Below are positions 1-17,200 of a DNA stretch of 64,000 nucleotides, in pieces (the first letter of the stretch is position 1; every line of letters begins with the position of its first letter). A model generated the notes under the pieces. That model was not told the DNA's origin and searched no databases. It saw only the letters and a program-made list of their open reading frames with translations. The position numbers were made by a program, and so were the translations under genes. Source of the DNA: Xiphophorus maculatus (Eukaryota; Chordata; Actinopteri; Cyprinodontiformes; Poeciliidae); the NCBI RefSeq assembly GCF_002775205.1, contig NC_036450.1, forward strand, positions 14,031,479 to 14,095,478, in the 5' to 3' direction.

Positions 1-4264
<4,264 letters not shown>

Positions 4265-4791
4265 CTGTATGTTGATTGCTTTTCTTATGCAGATGCATTC
4301 CACCAGTCTTTTCTGCACCTTGGTGTGTTTTGCTTGGCTCTGAATGTCAACATCAAGACTATACAGGGGAGGTGATTTAGACTACAACTGAGAGAGGTTC
4401 TTCAACTCTCTGCACTCATCTGGAGACAGCCAGCTAAGGAAAAACTGAATTCCTGGGAAATTAAATCCTCCTTGCTAGATCAGTTTTTCTTCACCTTCTT
4501 TTTTGACAGCATTCTGTAAGTGTAACAGTGTTTAATCTGCTGTAAACTGGTACCGTTATGCACAATCTGGAGGATTATATGTGAATTTGCGCAGTTTGTT
4601 TCTTTAGCGGCTGTTCCATTGTCTCTCATGAGCTCTCGCTGTAATCCACTTTGTCCCGTCCTGATATCAGCTGACAAAAACAGGAGACTACACACCCTGC
4701 CCTCCAGAGCACACGTCTGACTGCAATCCCTCTGTGCGCAGCATCTGCTGAGATGATCCAAAGTCCGCTGCAGTATTTTGTCGTGATTTCC

Positions 4792-5351
4792 TCAGACGCA
4801 GGCACACTTCCGAGCTGAATGCTTTTTCAGCGTGTGATACACCACGTCGTCGTCCAAAAAAGACAAATCGTCATCGAAGGCGATCGGTCGACAGCAGGTG
4901 CGTGAGGGCGTGTCCTTGTCCAGCTTTTTGTTGTGTGTGAGGTTGTTCAGGATCTTGTCATAGTTGGTCTCCGCCTCAATGCAGGGCCCGCTACAGTACC
5001 GGAAGATCAGCTCCTCCTTGGTCTGGTACCCTAACCCCAAATCTGTTACATTGAGATGGACCTCCTTTAGTAAGCAACCACGACTCTGTACAGATATCCT
5101 CTCCTTTTCTCTCTCCGCCCCGCTTCCCTTTCCTCCTCGGCCTCCTCCTCGGCCTCGACCCCTTTTCTTTCCCCCATGCCCTCTCCTCTCTTCTCTCGTG
5201 CCTCTTGTGTTTGCTGCTCCTCTCTGTCTCTGCTCCCGTCGTCCTGCAGAGTTCCCGCTAGTTTCCGATGACCTCCGGAGTCTGCCGATGGTAGCCTCGA
5301 TAAAATCCATCACGTCCTCAAACTGGTCTGGATAGGGAGCTGCTATGTCAT
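4792..5351 (-). CDS. gdnf: gdnf last coding exon (cystine-knot ligand domain)
   Basis: This exon encodes residues 69-254 of glial cell line-derived neurotrophic factor, a secreted TGF-beta-superfamily ligand that signals through GFRalpha1 and RET. The acceptor (CTTACAG) lies just above 5351; two bases complete a codon begun in the previous exon. The exon opens with YPDQFEDVMDFIEATIGRLRR, matching the GDNF pro-region and its furin-type RLRR site (cleavage expected after residue 95). The mature part has all seven knot cysteines (161, 188, 192, 221, 222, 251, 253) in the order GC...CSGPC...TCC...KCAC, plus two N-glycosylation sequons, NVT at 169 and NLT at 205. The DLGLGY, EELIFRYCSG and AFDDDLSFLDD blocks are diagnostic for GDNF rather than neurturin or artemin. 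Odd feature: residues 121-151 are a Gly/Arg/Lys-rich low-complexity tract that lengthens the linker before the knot. Stop is TGA at 4794-4792. I cannot say whether this is gdnfa or gdnfb. Confidence 0.96.
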
Positions 5352-5426
5352 CTGTAAGGTACAGAAGAAGATCAGTTTATAAATTACTGTTATACATCTT
5401 CAGTTTTTAAAGTGAGTGCACTATAT

Positions 5427-5700
5427 ATCCAAAAGTATTGGGGCACTTGCTTTTACACACATGTGAATTTTAATGATATATTATTCTTAATGCAAAAACT
5501 TTAATATGACAAGGAGTTTTTTTCTCAGGCCATTCTTCCAGAAGCTCGTTTGTATCCAAGTGGGCCGCGGCTCATTTCGCTCCTTCTGAATTGAGCGCTT
5601 TAGCGTTTAAGTCTTTTCGTCTATTCGTCCGTCTGATCTGGTCACAGAAGTGACAGTTTCAGTAGAGAAACCTCTACATCCCTTTCCTCAGCAACATCCT
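5427..5700. mobile_element. Decayed DNA-transposon end in gdnf intron
   Basis: The segment starts with CCAAAAGTATTGGGGCAC and about 100 bases on has GGCCATTCTTCCAGAAGC. Both resemble, from memory, the terminal and subterminal parts of a common fish Tc1-type or related DNA transposon. No transposase frame survives. The right boundary is approximate. Confidence 0.5.
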
Positions 5701-6475
5701 GACTCATCTTGTGTAAACCAATGGAATTACCATTAGATCCTGGTTCATCCTAATCTAACCACCTCAGCTGATTCTTTTCAATTTGGCTCTACTTCAAGCC
5801 CCCCATTAACAGAGCACCACACCCTGTCCAGTCGCCATAGGAACCATTGGTCAGCCACTTGTATCCAGAATGTCACTGTCTCAGTCATGATTCATACTTC
5901 ATGATCATAGAAGATCGTTGGAACGTTGACTTGAACGAAGAGTTTCACTTTTTGTCTTAGTTCTTTCCTCACCACGAAAAACTAGCGCATTGGCCAAATT
6001 ATTGCAGACAAGGCCTCCAACCATTACTTGTGAACAAGGCATCAAAATAATAATAACAAAAAAAGCAAAAAACAATAAAAACAACTCATCTACTTGATGT
6101 AGACTCTGACCTTAAATCTAGCAATACCAAGTCTTTCAGATCATTTTTATTTGCAACTTTTTCAGGTACCAGATGGACTTACCAATGATACAACAATTCA
6201 TACCTGATTTGGGGATATTTCATACAGACTTTGAGAAGCAAAGAGTTAATGGTTATGAAATTCCAATAAATAATATCTAATAGTTATTTTGGTTCTTGTT
6301 TCAGGAGTCAACTAGCCCAGATGGTCAGAACCACATTCAATGATAGTAGAGCCTAATGTAAAAGATACAGAAAGTAATCTGCAACTATGTTAAAGTCTTA
6401 CTTAAAAGTTACACATTTTTATATGATTTTATTACTTTATGTTTTTATTTTATATTATTCAGCTCCAAATTTGTT

Positions 6476-6700
6476 AAATAAATAATAGAATAGAATAGAA
6501 ATATTCTTTTTTGTCCCACAATGGGGAAATTCAGGTGTAATAGGAGCATCAAGGGATGTAGGTTCACACAAAGATAAAAAATAAATAAAAACTATGTAAA
6601 ACAATTTAGGACAATATACTGTACAGTAAGGACAAGATTATGACATAAAAATACAATGTAGTTTTCAGAAACTATTGTACTCCAATCAAAGCATCATCAA
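6476..6700. mobile_element. LINE 3'-tail relic with (AATAG)n
   Basis: Short AATAG repeats (AATAGAATAGAATAG) are followed by TTTGTCCCACAATGGGGAAA. This layout is typical of the reverse complement of fish LINE 3' ends, which terminate in short tandem repeats. No reverse-transcriptase sequence is visible. Likely a severely 5'-truncated insertion on the minus strand inside the gdnf intron. Confidence 0.5.
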
Positions 6701-7934
6701 ATTACCTTGAAAAATTAACTTATATATAATAGTTATAACTATAGTTTTTTTTAACTGATATTAGTAGGGAGCAGGGTGGGCTAAAATAACAATTTATAAG
6801 TAAAAAATGTGAGCATGAACTGAGTAATGGGTGAAATGATCTGTTCAAAGATCTTCACAAGGATAAACAAGCATGCATGGTGATGGCAGCGCCTATTAAA
6901 GTTTCTATTATTATGAATGTTCCCTCAGTTAAACTTCACCACACTGAAACAGTGCTTTTTTAAAATCAGGGCTCCTGTTCTCATTCACCACCCCCTTACA
7001 GTATGTTATACAAATACTGCGCTTTGTACTTTCATTCACACTACAATGAGCACATCAGGAGCAATAGTAGTTTCAGTCTCTTGCCTAAGGGGACTGTCAG
7101 CATATTTTAATAAGGGAAAAGAGTCATGCCACATTAACACTGAGCTGTGATCATCCTAAAGCCAGATTTAATTTTATCGTTTATGATTTTACAAATAAGA
7201 CCAGCACTTTTTATGTATAGATTACAAATTATTTTCATGTCAAAAGAAATTGTAAATGCACACTTTGTACCACTTTCAGTGATGCTATGTTAAGTTTTCT
7301 ACTTAGTAACATTCAGTTCTTCCTTTAAGGCTTTATTCTGTTTTCTGATTAATATTTTGGTCATTCCCAACTTGCTCTTTGAGCTTTAAATACCTAATTA
7401 AAATGTCAGCGCTACAGAAGATTGTGTTGGCTTCAATTGTTTATTCTGTTCCTGCCGTTTAATTATTCCTTCTGGTGTTTATGAAGCTACAAAAAGCAAT
7501 GAGTCATTGCACCAAAGCTCAGCACTTTAACCAGCAATTGGCAAAACCTACATTTTGGGTTCCCACCTATGTAAACATTTTGCTGACAACACCCCGTCCC
7601 CCAAGGAAACGAGAGTCCTCGATAAAAACATGCAGGGAAGCCATGAATTTTGTTTAAAATGATCGGGATTTACTCAAAGAATGCCTGAAGGAGTCCAGAA
7701 TGTTTAATCAGCTTCCAAACCTCACATATGGGGTCTGCTGGCATCTGTGGGAGGCAAGTTCAACCCCATGATCAAAAGGTCCCAGAGAATCTATAACTAA
7801 AGTTCAGGTACCAAATGTTCCAGCGCACCATTTGATGTTTGTTGTCTATGTTAATCGACAAGTACACAACTTGTTGTTTGGATATAATTTTTAGGGTTTT
7901 GTGGATGTGTTTTAAAAGGTTTTCAGATTTTTGT

Positions 7935-8420
7935 GAAATACAAAAACCACCGGGCTTTTCGAAACATTACGGCCACACAAGTTTTCATTGAGAGTTTATG
8001 TGATAGACCAACACAAAGTAGTGCATAATTGAGACATAGCTCTCTCTGTTTTGATTTTTGTTTTATTTGTTTTTTTGTTGGGTTTTTTTTGACTAATGAC
8101 AAGTGTATTGCGTGTCTTTGCTGAAATTATAGATTCAAGCTGTTTGGAAAATTTTTGTTTTGCCCACTTTTTGGGGGAAATATGCCAAGCCCAGTTAGAA
8201 TTAATGGAGAACATCAGCGATTGTCAGCTTTAAGCTTTTGCCATAGATTTTCCATTGGATTTCATAACTCGTCATTCCAAAACATTAACATGCGTTTATG
8301 TTTCACATGCTCATGTTGTTTGTTTAGTGTTGTTACCCTGCTGGAAAGTATCCAGATCTCTCATCATCTTTTGGAATGCACTTTCATCACAGGACAGCAT
8401 TGTGAGGACACAAGTAAGGT
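7935..8420 (+). mobile_element. Tc1-like transposon relic
   Basis: The stretch TTATGTGATAGACCAACACA followed by AAGTAGTGCATAATTG matches a remembered fish Tc1-like terminal repeat. Further in, GCCATAGATTTTCCATTGGATT and CCTGCTGGAAAGTATCCA match interior transposase-antisense text of the same group. Multiple stops and deletions mean it is dead. It lies in the gdnf intron between the two coding exons. Boundaries are approximate. Confidence 0.65.
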
Positions 8421-10865
8421 TTTAAATTCAAAATATATCAATTATGTAGCATTTTATCCATTTAGAGGTTATTACTGTAATTCAAAATCCCACTAACACT
8501 TTTAGTGGTGATAATTTTACTTATTTAAAAAAGTTAATTCTGTTCTGTATTTCTATCGTTGTTTGTTTCTTTCTCATTTCATCTTGGGAGGTTTTAAAGA
8601 AAAATCAGTGTTTACAAGCTTTGTTTGCTAGCACTTCCTTCATAGAGCTAAAAACGCATCCAGGTCTTCTCATAACTCCTGGAGAGTTTGACCTTTTAGC
8701 CAGAATTTGTGAGCTTTCTCACAGGAACTGCCAGGTTTGATGCAGTCAAGCACAAACAAGTCACAAATGTGTTTTAATGTCTGATGGATGTCATTATAAT
8801 ATGCGCAGACTTGAAAGGCTGTAAGAAAGGGAAGTCATGTGCTTTGAGTTATTCGGATGAAACAGTTGAAAATATGCTACTGTACAACTCCGCAGCATTT
8901 GCTCTGAGAAAAAAAAACAACAAAAAAACAAAGTGAAAAATTTGGACCCTGCTGAATTCCATGTTGATCTCTTTAAAAAGTTATGTGAACTGGCACAGGT
9001 ATGGGAACAGTGAACTAGGTCGTAAAAAAGTTCTTTTCTGCCATGACTAAATTAGTCAAATGCTAATTATACTACCTGAGCGTGTCTGCGTAACGGGAGG
9101 CAAGGCCTCTGTGCTCAGATGTGTGTTAACCTGTTGTACGTGCATCAAGGAGTCACAGCCGGCGGGGTGAGATATCTGGCAGGTGGTGTTGTGGTTAACG
9201 CAGCGTCTACTCTGCAGTGTCCTCTATCTCTTCTTCTTTACCTTGGCTATCTGATCTGTCCGAGCGCCACAGCTGATTAGGCTGCCCTTCGTGTATCAGG
9301 TGAACTATGGGGCCAATCTGTTTAGACACACCTATCCTTTGATTTAGACACCTTATATTGTGTGTCAGGTGAAAGACGTGGTGACTACAGGGTGCACCTG
9401 CTGACAGATTATACTGCGACACTAATGAGCTGAATCAAACTCTGCTATTATGTTGCTCGATCAATCGTGGAGACTCATGCTGCTGCCTAAAATAAACACA
9501 AACGAGGCAGAAATGTAAAATAAAGCCCCAGACTTTCACTTTATTTACAGGATTTTGTCTTTTAGGCATTATTCATTTTAAAACTCCAGTGCACATTTCT
9601 AGAAATATCAGTCCTTTTCTATCAAGTAAAAAAAAAAGGTTCACTATGAATTAATGTCAGATAAAGACGTCTGACTTTATGGATCCTGCGGGGTGGATGG
9701 ATAGATGGAATAGTAGGGAATAAAGTCTGTATATATAACTAATATTGCATTTTCTAATTTTTATTCATACTATTCAATATGTGGAAAACATAGTCAAATT
9801 CAAAAAACTTTTCCAGACTGTGTAGGAACCCTGTTTTGGCATAAATCCCATTAAAAGCGGAAGCCTGCACATTCCAGTCACAAAATTTAACGGCAAACCA
9901 TGTTTTTATTTGACATTAAGCATAAACCGAGCGACTTATCCCCTCTCCCTGCATGGCCGCTTTGTTTACACTGTTCCTGAAGACTTCATCGTCTAGGGAT
10001 ACACTGCAGATCAGTGATGTCACCGCGCTCCAAACACAATATGAAGTGGCAAAGACAAACACATGCCCCAAATGTTCCATGCCTTATCTAGTTGTTAGCT
10101 GTGATCACTCCAAAGTGAGGATGATACAGTGTCACACTGATCCAAACAGAATAAATTCCTGCCCACCGTCTCTGTCGGAACAAATGTAAACAGAGGGTGC
10201 TTATTCAGTGCTTCAGACAAGCCTTTGCACCTTAAAAAACCTCCTGTGACCTGGTTCACAGTGTCTCCTCTAAAACCTGCCATGATTTCTGAGTTTTGGC
10301 GTGGGTGTCTGAGGCACAAGAGAGGCAGGGGGTGAATGTAAACACGGGGAGACAGGGAGATGTGAAAAGTGAAGTCTGCTGAGGATTGGAGCTGTTCAAA
10401 GTCTTTTGCATTCTGCTGGTTTGTTTAGACAACATGATGATGTAACACAAAAGCAGCAATAAAACACAAATTAAGACCTCCATCTGATAACCTTTGAGTT
10501 GGATTATTACCCAGTGGTAATCGCTTTACAGGGTGTTTTGTAAGAGCAATAAGTTAAGATGCACCACATTATTTAGCATTTAAAAGTAACTTAGCAATAT
10601 TTATGTGCATTTAGACAGTCAATGTTATTTATTGTACTTATTGCACATGTCCTTTCATGACTGCTTAAGGAAACAGGATGGTGTGTCTGGATTCTTTATA
10701 ATGTCAGGACAAATTTGTTCCACAAAAGAGGAAAAATAAGTTTTTCCCCCTTGTGCTTAATTGACTTGTCCAAGGCTGGGAACTGAACGTATGTGACTGG
10801 TCTTACTCAAAGAGAACTGTTGCTACTATACATCTTACACTGATATATCTGATCAGATGTCTTAC

Positions 10866-11096
10866 ACTGATCTTCCATGGAGATCTCCTGAAGGTTGTGC
10901 TCTTCACGCTGGAACAGTGACTCTTCGTCTTCCACAGACAGAGACCCAGAATCACGGTAGCTGCTGGGGAAGCGAGTCCTCTTGGCTTGCTGAGTGTTTT
11001 GGTAGAGAGGCCGTGTAGCGACAGAGGTCAGGAGCAAGAAACACGTGGCCAGAACATCCCATAACTTCATCTTAGACTCAGTTCCTATGATGAAAG
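10866..11096 (-). CDS. gdnf: gdnf first coding exon (signal peptide and pro-region)
   Basis: The ATG at 11070-11068 begins MKLWDVLATCFLLLTSVA, nearly the start of vertebrate GDNF (MKLWDV...). The hydrophobic stretch at residues 5-18 is the signal peptide, followed by an acidic pro-region. Coding runs to 10866, giving 68 codons plus one base. The donor is GTAAGA, read on the minus strand from 10865. That phase-1 end joins exactly to the two leading bases of the exon at 5351, creating Tyr69 with no frame shift. The upstream acceptor is either TTTTGCAG (exon from 11096) or ATAG (exon from 11084), leaving a 14- to 26-base 5'UTR leader in this exon. The open frame continues through the donor, but those extra residues are intronic. 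Pro-regions in this family are poorly conserved, so only the signal peptide and join confirm it. Confidence 0.93.
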
Positions 11097-12199
11097 CTGC
11101 AAAATAAACCTTGGTCAGTTTTGCTGTTTTAAAGATGCTCATGAATAAAGTTGGCTTGGCTTTATAGATTTCAGGACTTTGGTATGCGCTGTAGTATTTA
11201 TATTTTGAGGCCAAACAAATTAGAAAAACATCTACTTTCTCCCAGAAAGCCAACCAATGCTTTTCGAATCATGCATATGAAACAATACAGTTTGTAGACG
11301 TACCACAACTCATACTATACTGATAACCGTGCCAACATGTCAACAAGGTTTGATTCCGATTTCTGTTTTGTGTACGCTCTGAACATAAAAATCTATCGAT
11401 GAAATTATACAAGAGCAGATCGAGACCTATCTACACTACAAAAAAGAACTTTGGAAGGTATTAAATTTTAGTCATTTTACTGTCACTGAATTCTAATCAA
11501 GGATACTAAATTGTAAATGTAAAGTCAAAATGTTGTTGAATTCCAATGCCTTCTACATTTCTCGGGGGGGCAAAAATGTAGAATTACTATTTCAACAGCA
11601 CATTATGAGTAGGGTAAAAACAAACCTGTTTCACAACAGTCTAAACTCAGCTCACATTCCCTACTGCTGGAGGAGGGAGAGGAGTAACAATGTTAAAGAG
11701 GAGTAACAATTCTTCCTTAACATTTGAATTACATTTTAACTGAAAACATTGTTTCAGTCAACTTTATTCTGATTTACAGAGTTCAGGAGAGGACTAGAGC
11801 TAAATCAGGCAATTGCATTTTCAGACAATTTTCCATTTTTGTGAAAATCATCCAATTTGTGACAATTTTGACAATCAGGCTCGTTTTAACAGAGGTTGTT
11901 TTATAAATTAATATATTTAGCAGGGAACAGTGGATATCCGTGAACATGTTTTTGTGCCTGATTTTAGCAATGCTTAGTTACAGTTACTTGATTGTCTCAA
12001 CTTTTCGATAACATTTAGACATCTACAGATGTTTTAACATGGACGACTTTTCACCTTTCACTTTTCGACCGCGTTTTAACATTATTTAGCTAGAGAGCTG
12101 CTGTCACCTTCAGAAAAAATGTTGCTCATTGGGATCTTTTTGCTTCAGAAAATTTGCTTTTCTGGTTTAGTTATAGCTCCAAAGCTTGAGTAAAATTTT

Positions 12200-12286
12200 C
12201 TTAGCTAACAGACCAAAACTACATCTCGTTGTACTTGTGACAGTGCAATGACAATAAAGTTGAATTCTATTCTATTCTATCTATAC
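12200..12286 (+). mobile_element. LINE 3' tail ending in (TTCTA)n
   Basis: The text TTGTACTTGTGACAGTGCAA then TGACAATAAAGTTGAA, followed by repeated TTCTA units, is the characteristic 3' terminus of a fish non-LTR retrotransposon with its own AATAAA signal. The body upstream was not recognised, so this is a short 5'-truncated copy. It sits in the gdnf first intron in the opposite orientation to the gene. Confidence 0.6.
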
Positions 12287-13188
12287 ACTAAGGCTACAGT
12301 TGCCAATGAGTAGCATTATTAGCAGTGGTTCGTGTTTATGCCACTTTATTAGAATACATTTAAAACATTTGTGTCCTGCTTCAGCTAGTGCTACCAAGTC
12401 ACACTTCCTTGTGTTTCTAATTTTGAGGAATATTTTGTCTCTCACTGAAGAGGTTAAAGAGAGACTTTCTGTCAAATTTGGCTGCTTCACTTGGAGGTTT
12501 GTAAAAAATTCTAAAATTAAACCGTAAAGTTTAATTTTATACCTTTATACTACAATTTTTATTTTTGTTTATTTTTGACATGCGAGGACAAACCACATGA
12601 GCCAAATTTACTTTTTAATTATATGCCTATAATTATATTATATTATTTTTATTTTTTACAAAAGAGTAGCCTGATTCACATCTACGTCCATGAAATATAT
12701 GCAAATTACTCAGGTAGTTTCATTGTTTTAATTCTAACAGTTTGTTTATATCAGTGTGATATTCTGTCAAAGTGTCATACCTAGATTATTTACGCGCAAA
12801 CATTTGGCGTTTTGGACGAAATACGTTTTCTCTCATCTGATATCAGATGATGCGCAAAGGGTGCGCCTCACAAACAAGAAAACAAACACACACAAATACG
12901 GCTGGTTAAAGCACGCATCTAAGTGTTTTGGCAATGATAGCCTAAATAATGGTGTGAGTTGGCCAGATGGCGATCCGCGGAGCTTACGTGACTCTGTCTA
13001 ATGGCATGTTGAGTCTGCTGTAAACCTAAACAGTTACGTATGGATAAATACTAAAACTAAACGAAGTGTCTAAATGCGTAATTCCATATTTAATTTGCTA
13101 TTTTAAAGAAAAACACACGAAAATGAAGCTCATTTTGCTTGATTTTTATACTCCCTGTAACTAAGAGCGATTATAGAGATTCGCTTAC

Positions 13189-13870
13189 CTTACATATGGC
13201 CCATGCAGACCTAATATTTTCTTGGTAGTTTATAGTAAAATCCAAACAGAAAGCGCAACTCCTGGAGTGTCCCCAGCTGACTTAGCTGCGTAAATCATGT
13301 CAGAATCTCCAAAAGGAGAATTCCCTTAAATCAATATTAGTCCAAGTACAGAAGGAAAAGGCCGCTCTGTTGTGCCAGATTTGTTCTCCGTATTCCGACC
13401 CAGTGCACTGAATAAACCATGCGTCTCTGAAGACGGCGGACCAAAGTGCCTCTGCGCCTCACGGAGTACAGTTGCAGTCGCTGATTAATTGGATGCTACG
13501 TTTCCACTCTGGAAATCCGAGAGAGCTCCACCATCTCCGATCGAAAGGAGTCCAATGAAGACATCAGAATGTCCAACAAACTAGAAAAGCCCCAGAGGTG
13601 TGTTGTTACCGTTCATCTGCCTCTTGGTAAAACAGCTCAATTGTACTTTGTCCAGAATCTCCGGTATTTCTCACCAATCTCGCCATAGTAAACAACAGAT
13701 ATTCAGATAAATGTTTTCTACGTCCTCCAAGTCACTCTGTGTTTACGCAGAAGTCTCCACACGCGTCGTCCTCATATTGGACTAAAGCAGGGCAGATGTC
13801 TGCGCACAGCACCGCGCCAGGCGCAGAGGGGCTGTTTGGAAAGATTTATAGTTCAATGCGCTCTGACGTT
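13189..13870 (-). other. gdnf: Probable gdnf non-coding first exon
   Basis: On the minus strand a strong donor, AAG|GTAAGC, lies at 13189/13188. The region up to the TATA box near 13.9 kb is noticeably richer in G+C and CpG than its surroundings. No ATG-initiated frame here joins to the signal-peptide exon, so it would be 5'UTR. GDNF genes commonly have a long untranslated first exon. The extent is inferred from the TATA box and donor; no transcript evidence is available. Confidence 0.55.
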
Positions 13871-13897
13871 TGGGGGGGTAGTTGGTGACCGCCCCCT

Positions 13898-13905
13898 CTT
13901 TTATA
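13898..13905 (-). promoter_or_regulatory. gdnf: TATA box of the gdnf promoter
   Basis: Reading the minus strand gives GGGTCTATAAAAGAGGGGGC, a canonical TATAAAAG flanked by GC-rich sequence. Start of transcription would be expected about 30 bases on, near 13870. A second weaker ACTATAAATC lies near 13848-13857. Orientation and distance fit the predicted gdnf first exon. Confidence 0.55.
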
Positions 13906-14229
13906 GACCCATGCGAGCGCAAACAGTGAGTAACAGAGGTCCGCATTTCTCTCCAAACCACCCCTGGAGCCTTGTTTGGAGGAGCGAAGTTTTCAGATGT
14001 CTTGAGGATTATGTCACACATCCTGATGTCCTCGGATTAGATTTCAGTATGCGGAATGCGATTTGGAGATGTTCTGTTGCGGTGCATGTTTCTAACCTGA
14101 TCTCCGCGCTCCGTGTGCCTGCAGTGTCAAGTTCCGTCTCATGGCTGCACACATCTCAAATGCAGGAGTGCCACTTCACCTGCTATTTACTCGGAGCATG
14201 CTCGTGCAGACGCGAAGGGAGCTGTTAAG

Positions 14230-17200
14230 GAACTATTTTTCTGGGCTGCTTTAAAATTTACAGTTTATTGAAGTGCAAACTCGATGCTGAGAGGGAGAAG
14301 TTCATTGGCGCATGTTGGTGTGGGAGTAATTGGGTTCTGGTCAAAGTGAACTCCCGGCGCTCATAAGAGAAATCTGGGAAAGCAGCAACATTAGCCTTTA
14401 TAGTTTAAAAGCAGCCTGCTTTCCAGGGGCGCTTATAGAAAATATGAATTTAATGGTCAAATGTGAGCAGCTTAAAATCTTGAGGTGGCACAGCAGATAA
14501 AAAAAAAACACAAAAACTATTGCATTATTTAAAGAGTTTTTATTTTATTTTATTTTATTAGCCATGATACTATGGTGAAAATTTAGATTCCATTGAAAAC
14601 ATTTTGATTCTCTTTCTGATTTTTTTTTAAAACAACATAATGACTCGTATTTTATTGGGGTTTTTTGTAATTAATTTTATAACAAAATGAGCTGTTTTGA
14701 TTTTAGAATCTTAAATTTGCTCATTCCAAAAAATAAAATAAATAAAACAATGATGGCAATAATAATAAAATGAAATGCAATGTTCAAATTTATTGTAGCT
14801 GGGGGAGCCACGGGATAAAAAAAATAAAAAAAAGTTTTCTTTCAGTTTCACATGAACAACTTGGCTAAGGCTTATCCGCATGTTTAGTTCGGTGGTTGGT
14901 AACGCTAACGTTTATTATCTGATTTGTAGGTTGTGAATCAACAAATTTAAAGGCTTTTTGAAATTTATGTTTTTATACAGCATAAACTCCTGTTAACCAC
15001 CTGTTATTGAAAATTTAACCCAATTAAAATAGAATTAAAAAGTATTTTGTAGTTTGCAGTGTTTCTAATGTTACATCATCTACAAAATGAGTTTTATGTT
15101 ATGTGGTTGTGTGTTTACATGTGGAAGGTGGTAAAAGTAATATGGTGCTCACCCAGAAACCTCAGAAAGTCATCATGCAAGAACGGTCACTGCTAATTTC
15201 TAATAAATTTATTTATATAAGACATCGTTTCCGGAGTTGGAGGTTGCTCAGTAAACCAGTAGGAGTGCTCACTGCCCTCTTTGGTCCCCCTTTGGTGGCG
15301 CCACTGCTGCTTATTTATCTCCTGCAGATCTGAATTCCACAAGTTACTCAAGCTTCTAAGAATTAAACTCAGTGTTCCTGAGCCAGGACACCAGATCCAA
15401 CCACAGGTAAACACTTGCGTGTCCAAGAAGCGCTCTGGTTCAAATTTTTACGTGCAACGCTGTTACAAAAAAGAGAGAAAAAAGGCGAGCTGTTCAATAA
15501 AAGGCTGAAAATCCTCACTCTGACACCCTAAATCCGCACTGATTTACCTGTTACTCAGCTCAGATTTGTTTGCTCACAATCCCAAAACGTCTTGTTTATA
15601 CATGTTTTTCTTTCAGGCGATTTAGCTGGGCCCTGCCCATCCCTACTGCGTCTACATTGCACTCTGCCAAGTCTACTTCGTATGGATTCCTCCCTGTCAA
15701 GTTCTCACATGGTTTTATTGTGTTACCAGACAGCTGCTGCTTCATTTTCAGTGACAATACCCTGTTAATTTTAACTCAGCTCATATTTATTTTGTAATTC
15801 TTAATTCTTTTCATATTGTCTCGTGTTGTGAAGGAATGCGAGTCTATATTTACTCTTCAAAGTGGCTCCTATTACCTTTTGACTACCAAAACCCAATTCT
15901 TCCTCATTGACGGCGTTTGTGATACTATTTACTGATTCAATGTTTTTGTCTTCTTGAGTATCACTTCTTAAGCCTCCTTTACAAAAGGACAACATGGTCA
16001 TAAACGGCCGTAACAAAGGAGCATGGAAAAACAGGAAGTGTAGTTACACTTCCTTTTTAAGTTTTCAGCTCTTACGTGGAAACGCCTAATGCTTCAAATT
16101 CTTACTTTTTACAATCACTCAACACTACAATTCAATTGAAAATGAATAGAATATCAGTTTGTCTTTTTGTTCGACTAGAATATAAGATTTTTGTTTCCCT
16201 GCCAGTGCATGCTGGATCGCCTTAAGGCTCTGCACAACCCTAAACAAGAATATGCAGGTGAAAAAACTCAAAGATAGAAAGTCATCTTTTAACACTGTTT
16301 AAACAAACTCACACTGGTGAATATAATATGAACAGACATTCAGAGAAATCAGACCATAGCCTGATTACAGAGTGTTGCTAGTGTGGGTTTTCAAGATGAC
16401 TCAGAGTTTGACAGCAGTCAAATTCAGTCACATTTGCAACCTTTTAGCATGTCATAAAACTATGAAAGACAACAATGCTTTAAGTGGAAATTTCAGGCAT
16501 AAAATATCTAATTTGGCATCTATATCACCCCACTACCCGACAGAAGACATCACTATCAACTGCATGAACCTGCAGACTTAACCATTTATGAATCAACCCA
16601 AATATTTTGTTCTTTGCTCTCAGATTTATTAAATCAGTTTTACTTCTAAAGTACATTTAAAATAATATAATTGGACTGTACAACAAGCACCCCCAAAATA
16701 TAACACTAAACCAGCAAAAACTCCCCAAAATGTTAAGGGAACACAGTTTAAAGAAAATACAGAAAATATCAGTTTTGGTAAAGCTGTTTTAACTCACCAA
16801 GTGCAAGCCGCTTTCCTCTTACTAACTTTTAGTAAGTTGATCAAAAGTTTGAATAAATAATAAATATATATGTTTGGGACTAGTAGGCTTTCATGCAAAT
16901 TTTAGCATATAAAAGAATTGGTTTGCTGCAACTCTGAACAACGCCAGCAATAACTGTACCTGAAAAAGTGTAAAATACAAATTTTGATCACCCATCAAAT
17001 GGGGTACCAGAAAGTGACATGACCACTGTTTGCCATAGTTATCTAAACTTAAGAAAGCTTAGAAAAAATGTAGACATGCTGTACAAAAAAATAAAAACAC
17101 CAATAATTTAAACAAGACCAGCAAACTGATGTACCCCAGCAGATGGGCAGAAAAAAGTTGTTGTCAATGATTTAACAGACAACATCCTGTAAAAGCAGAC

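Noticed and set aside
4964..5335. 123-codon plus-strand frame rich in Pro/Leu/Phe
   Set aside because: It is the antisense shadow of the gdnf last exon and its G/R-rich tract.
10807..11253. 148-codon version of the gdnf first coding exon
   Set aside because: The added N-terminal 61 codons lie before the acceptor and the last codons lie after the GTAAGA donor; only 11070-10866 is coding.
13836..14228. 130-codon plus-strand frame opposite the gdnf promoter, possible divergent gene
   Set aside because: G+C-rich DNA lengthens random frames; no known motif. An antisense non-coding transcript is possible but not supported by sequence alone.
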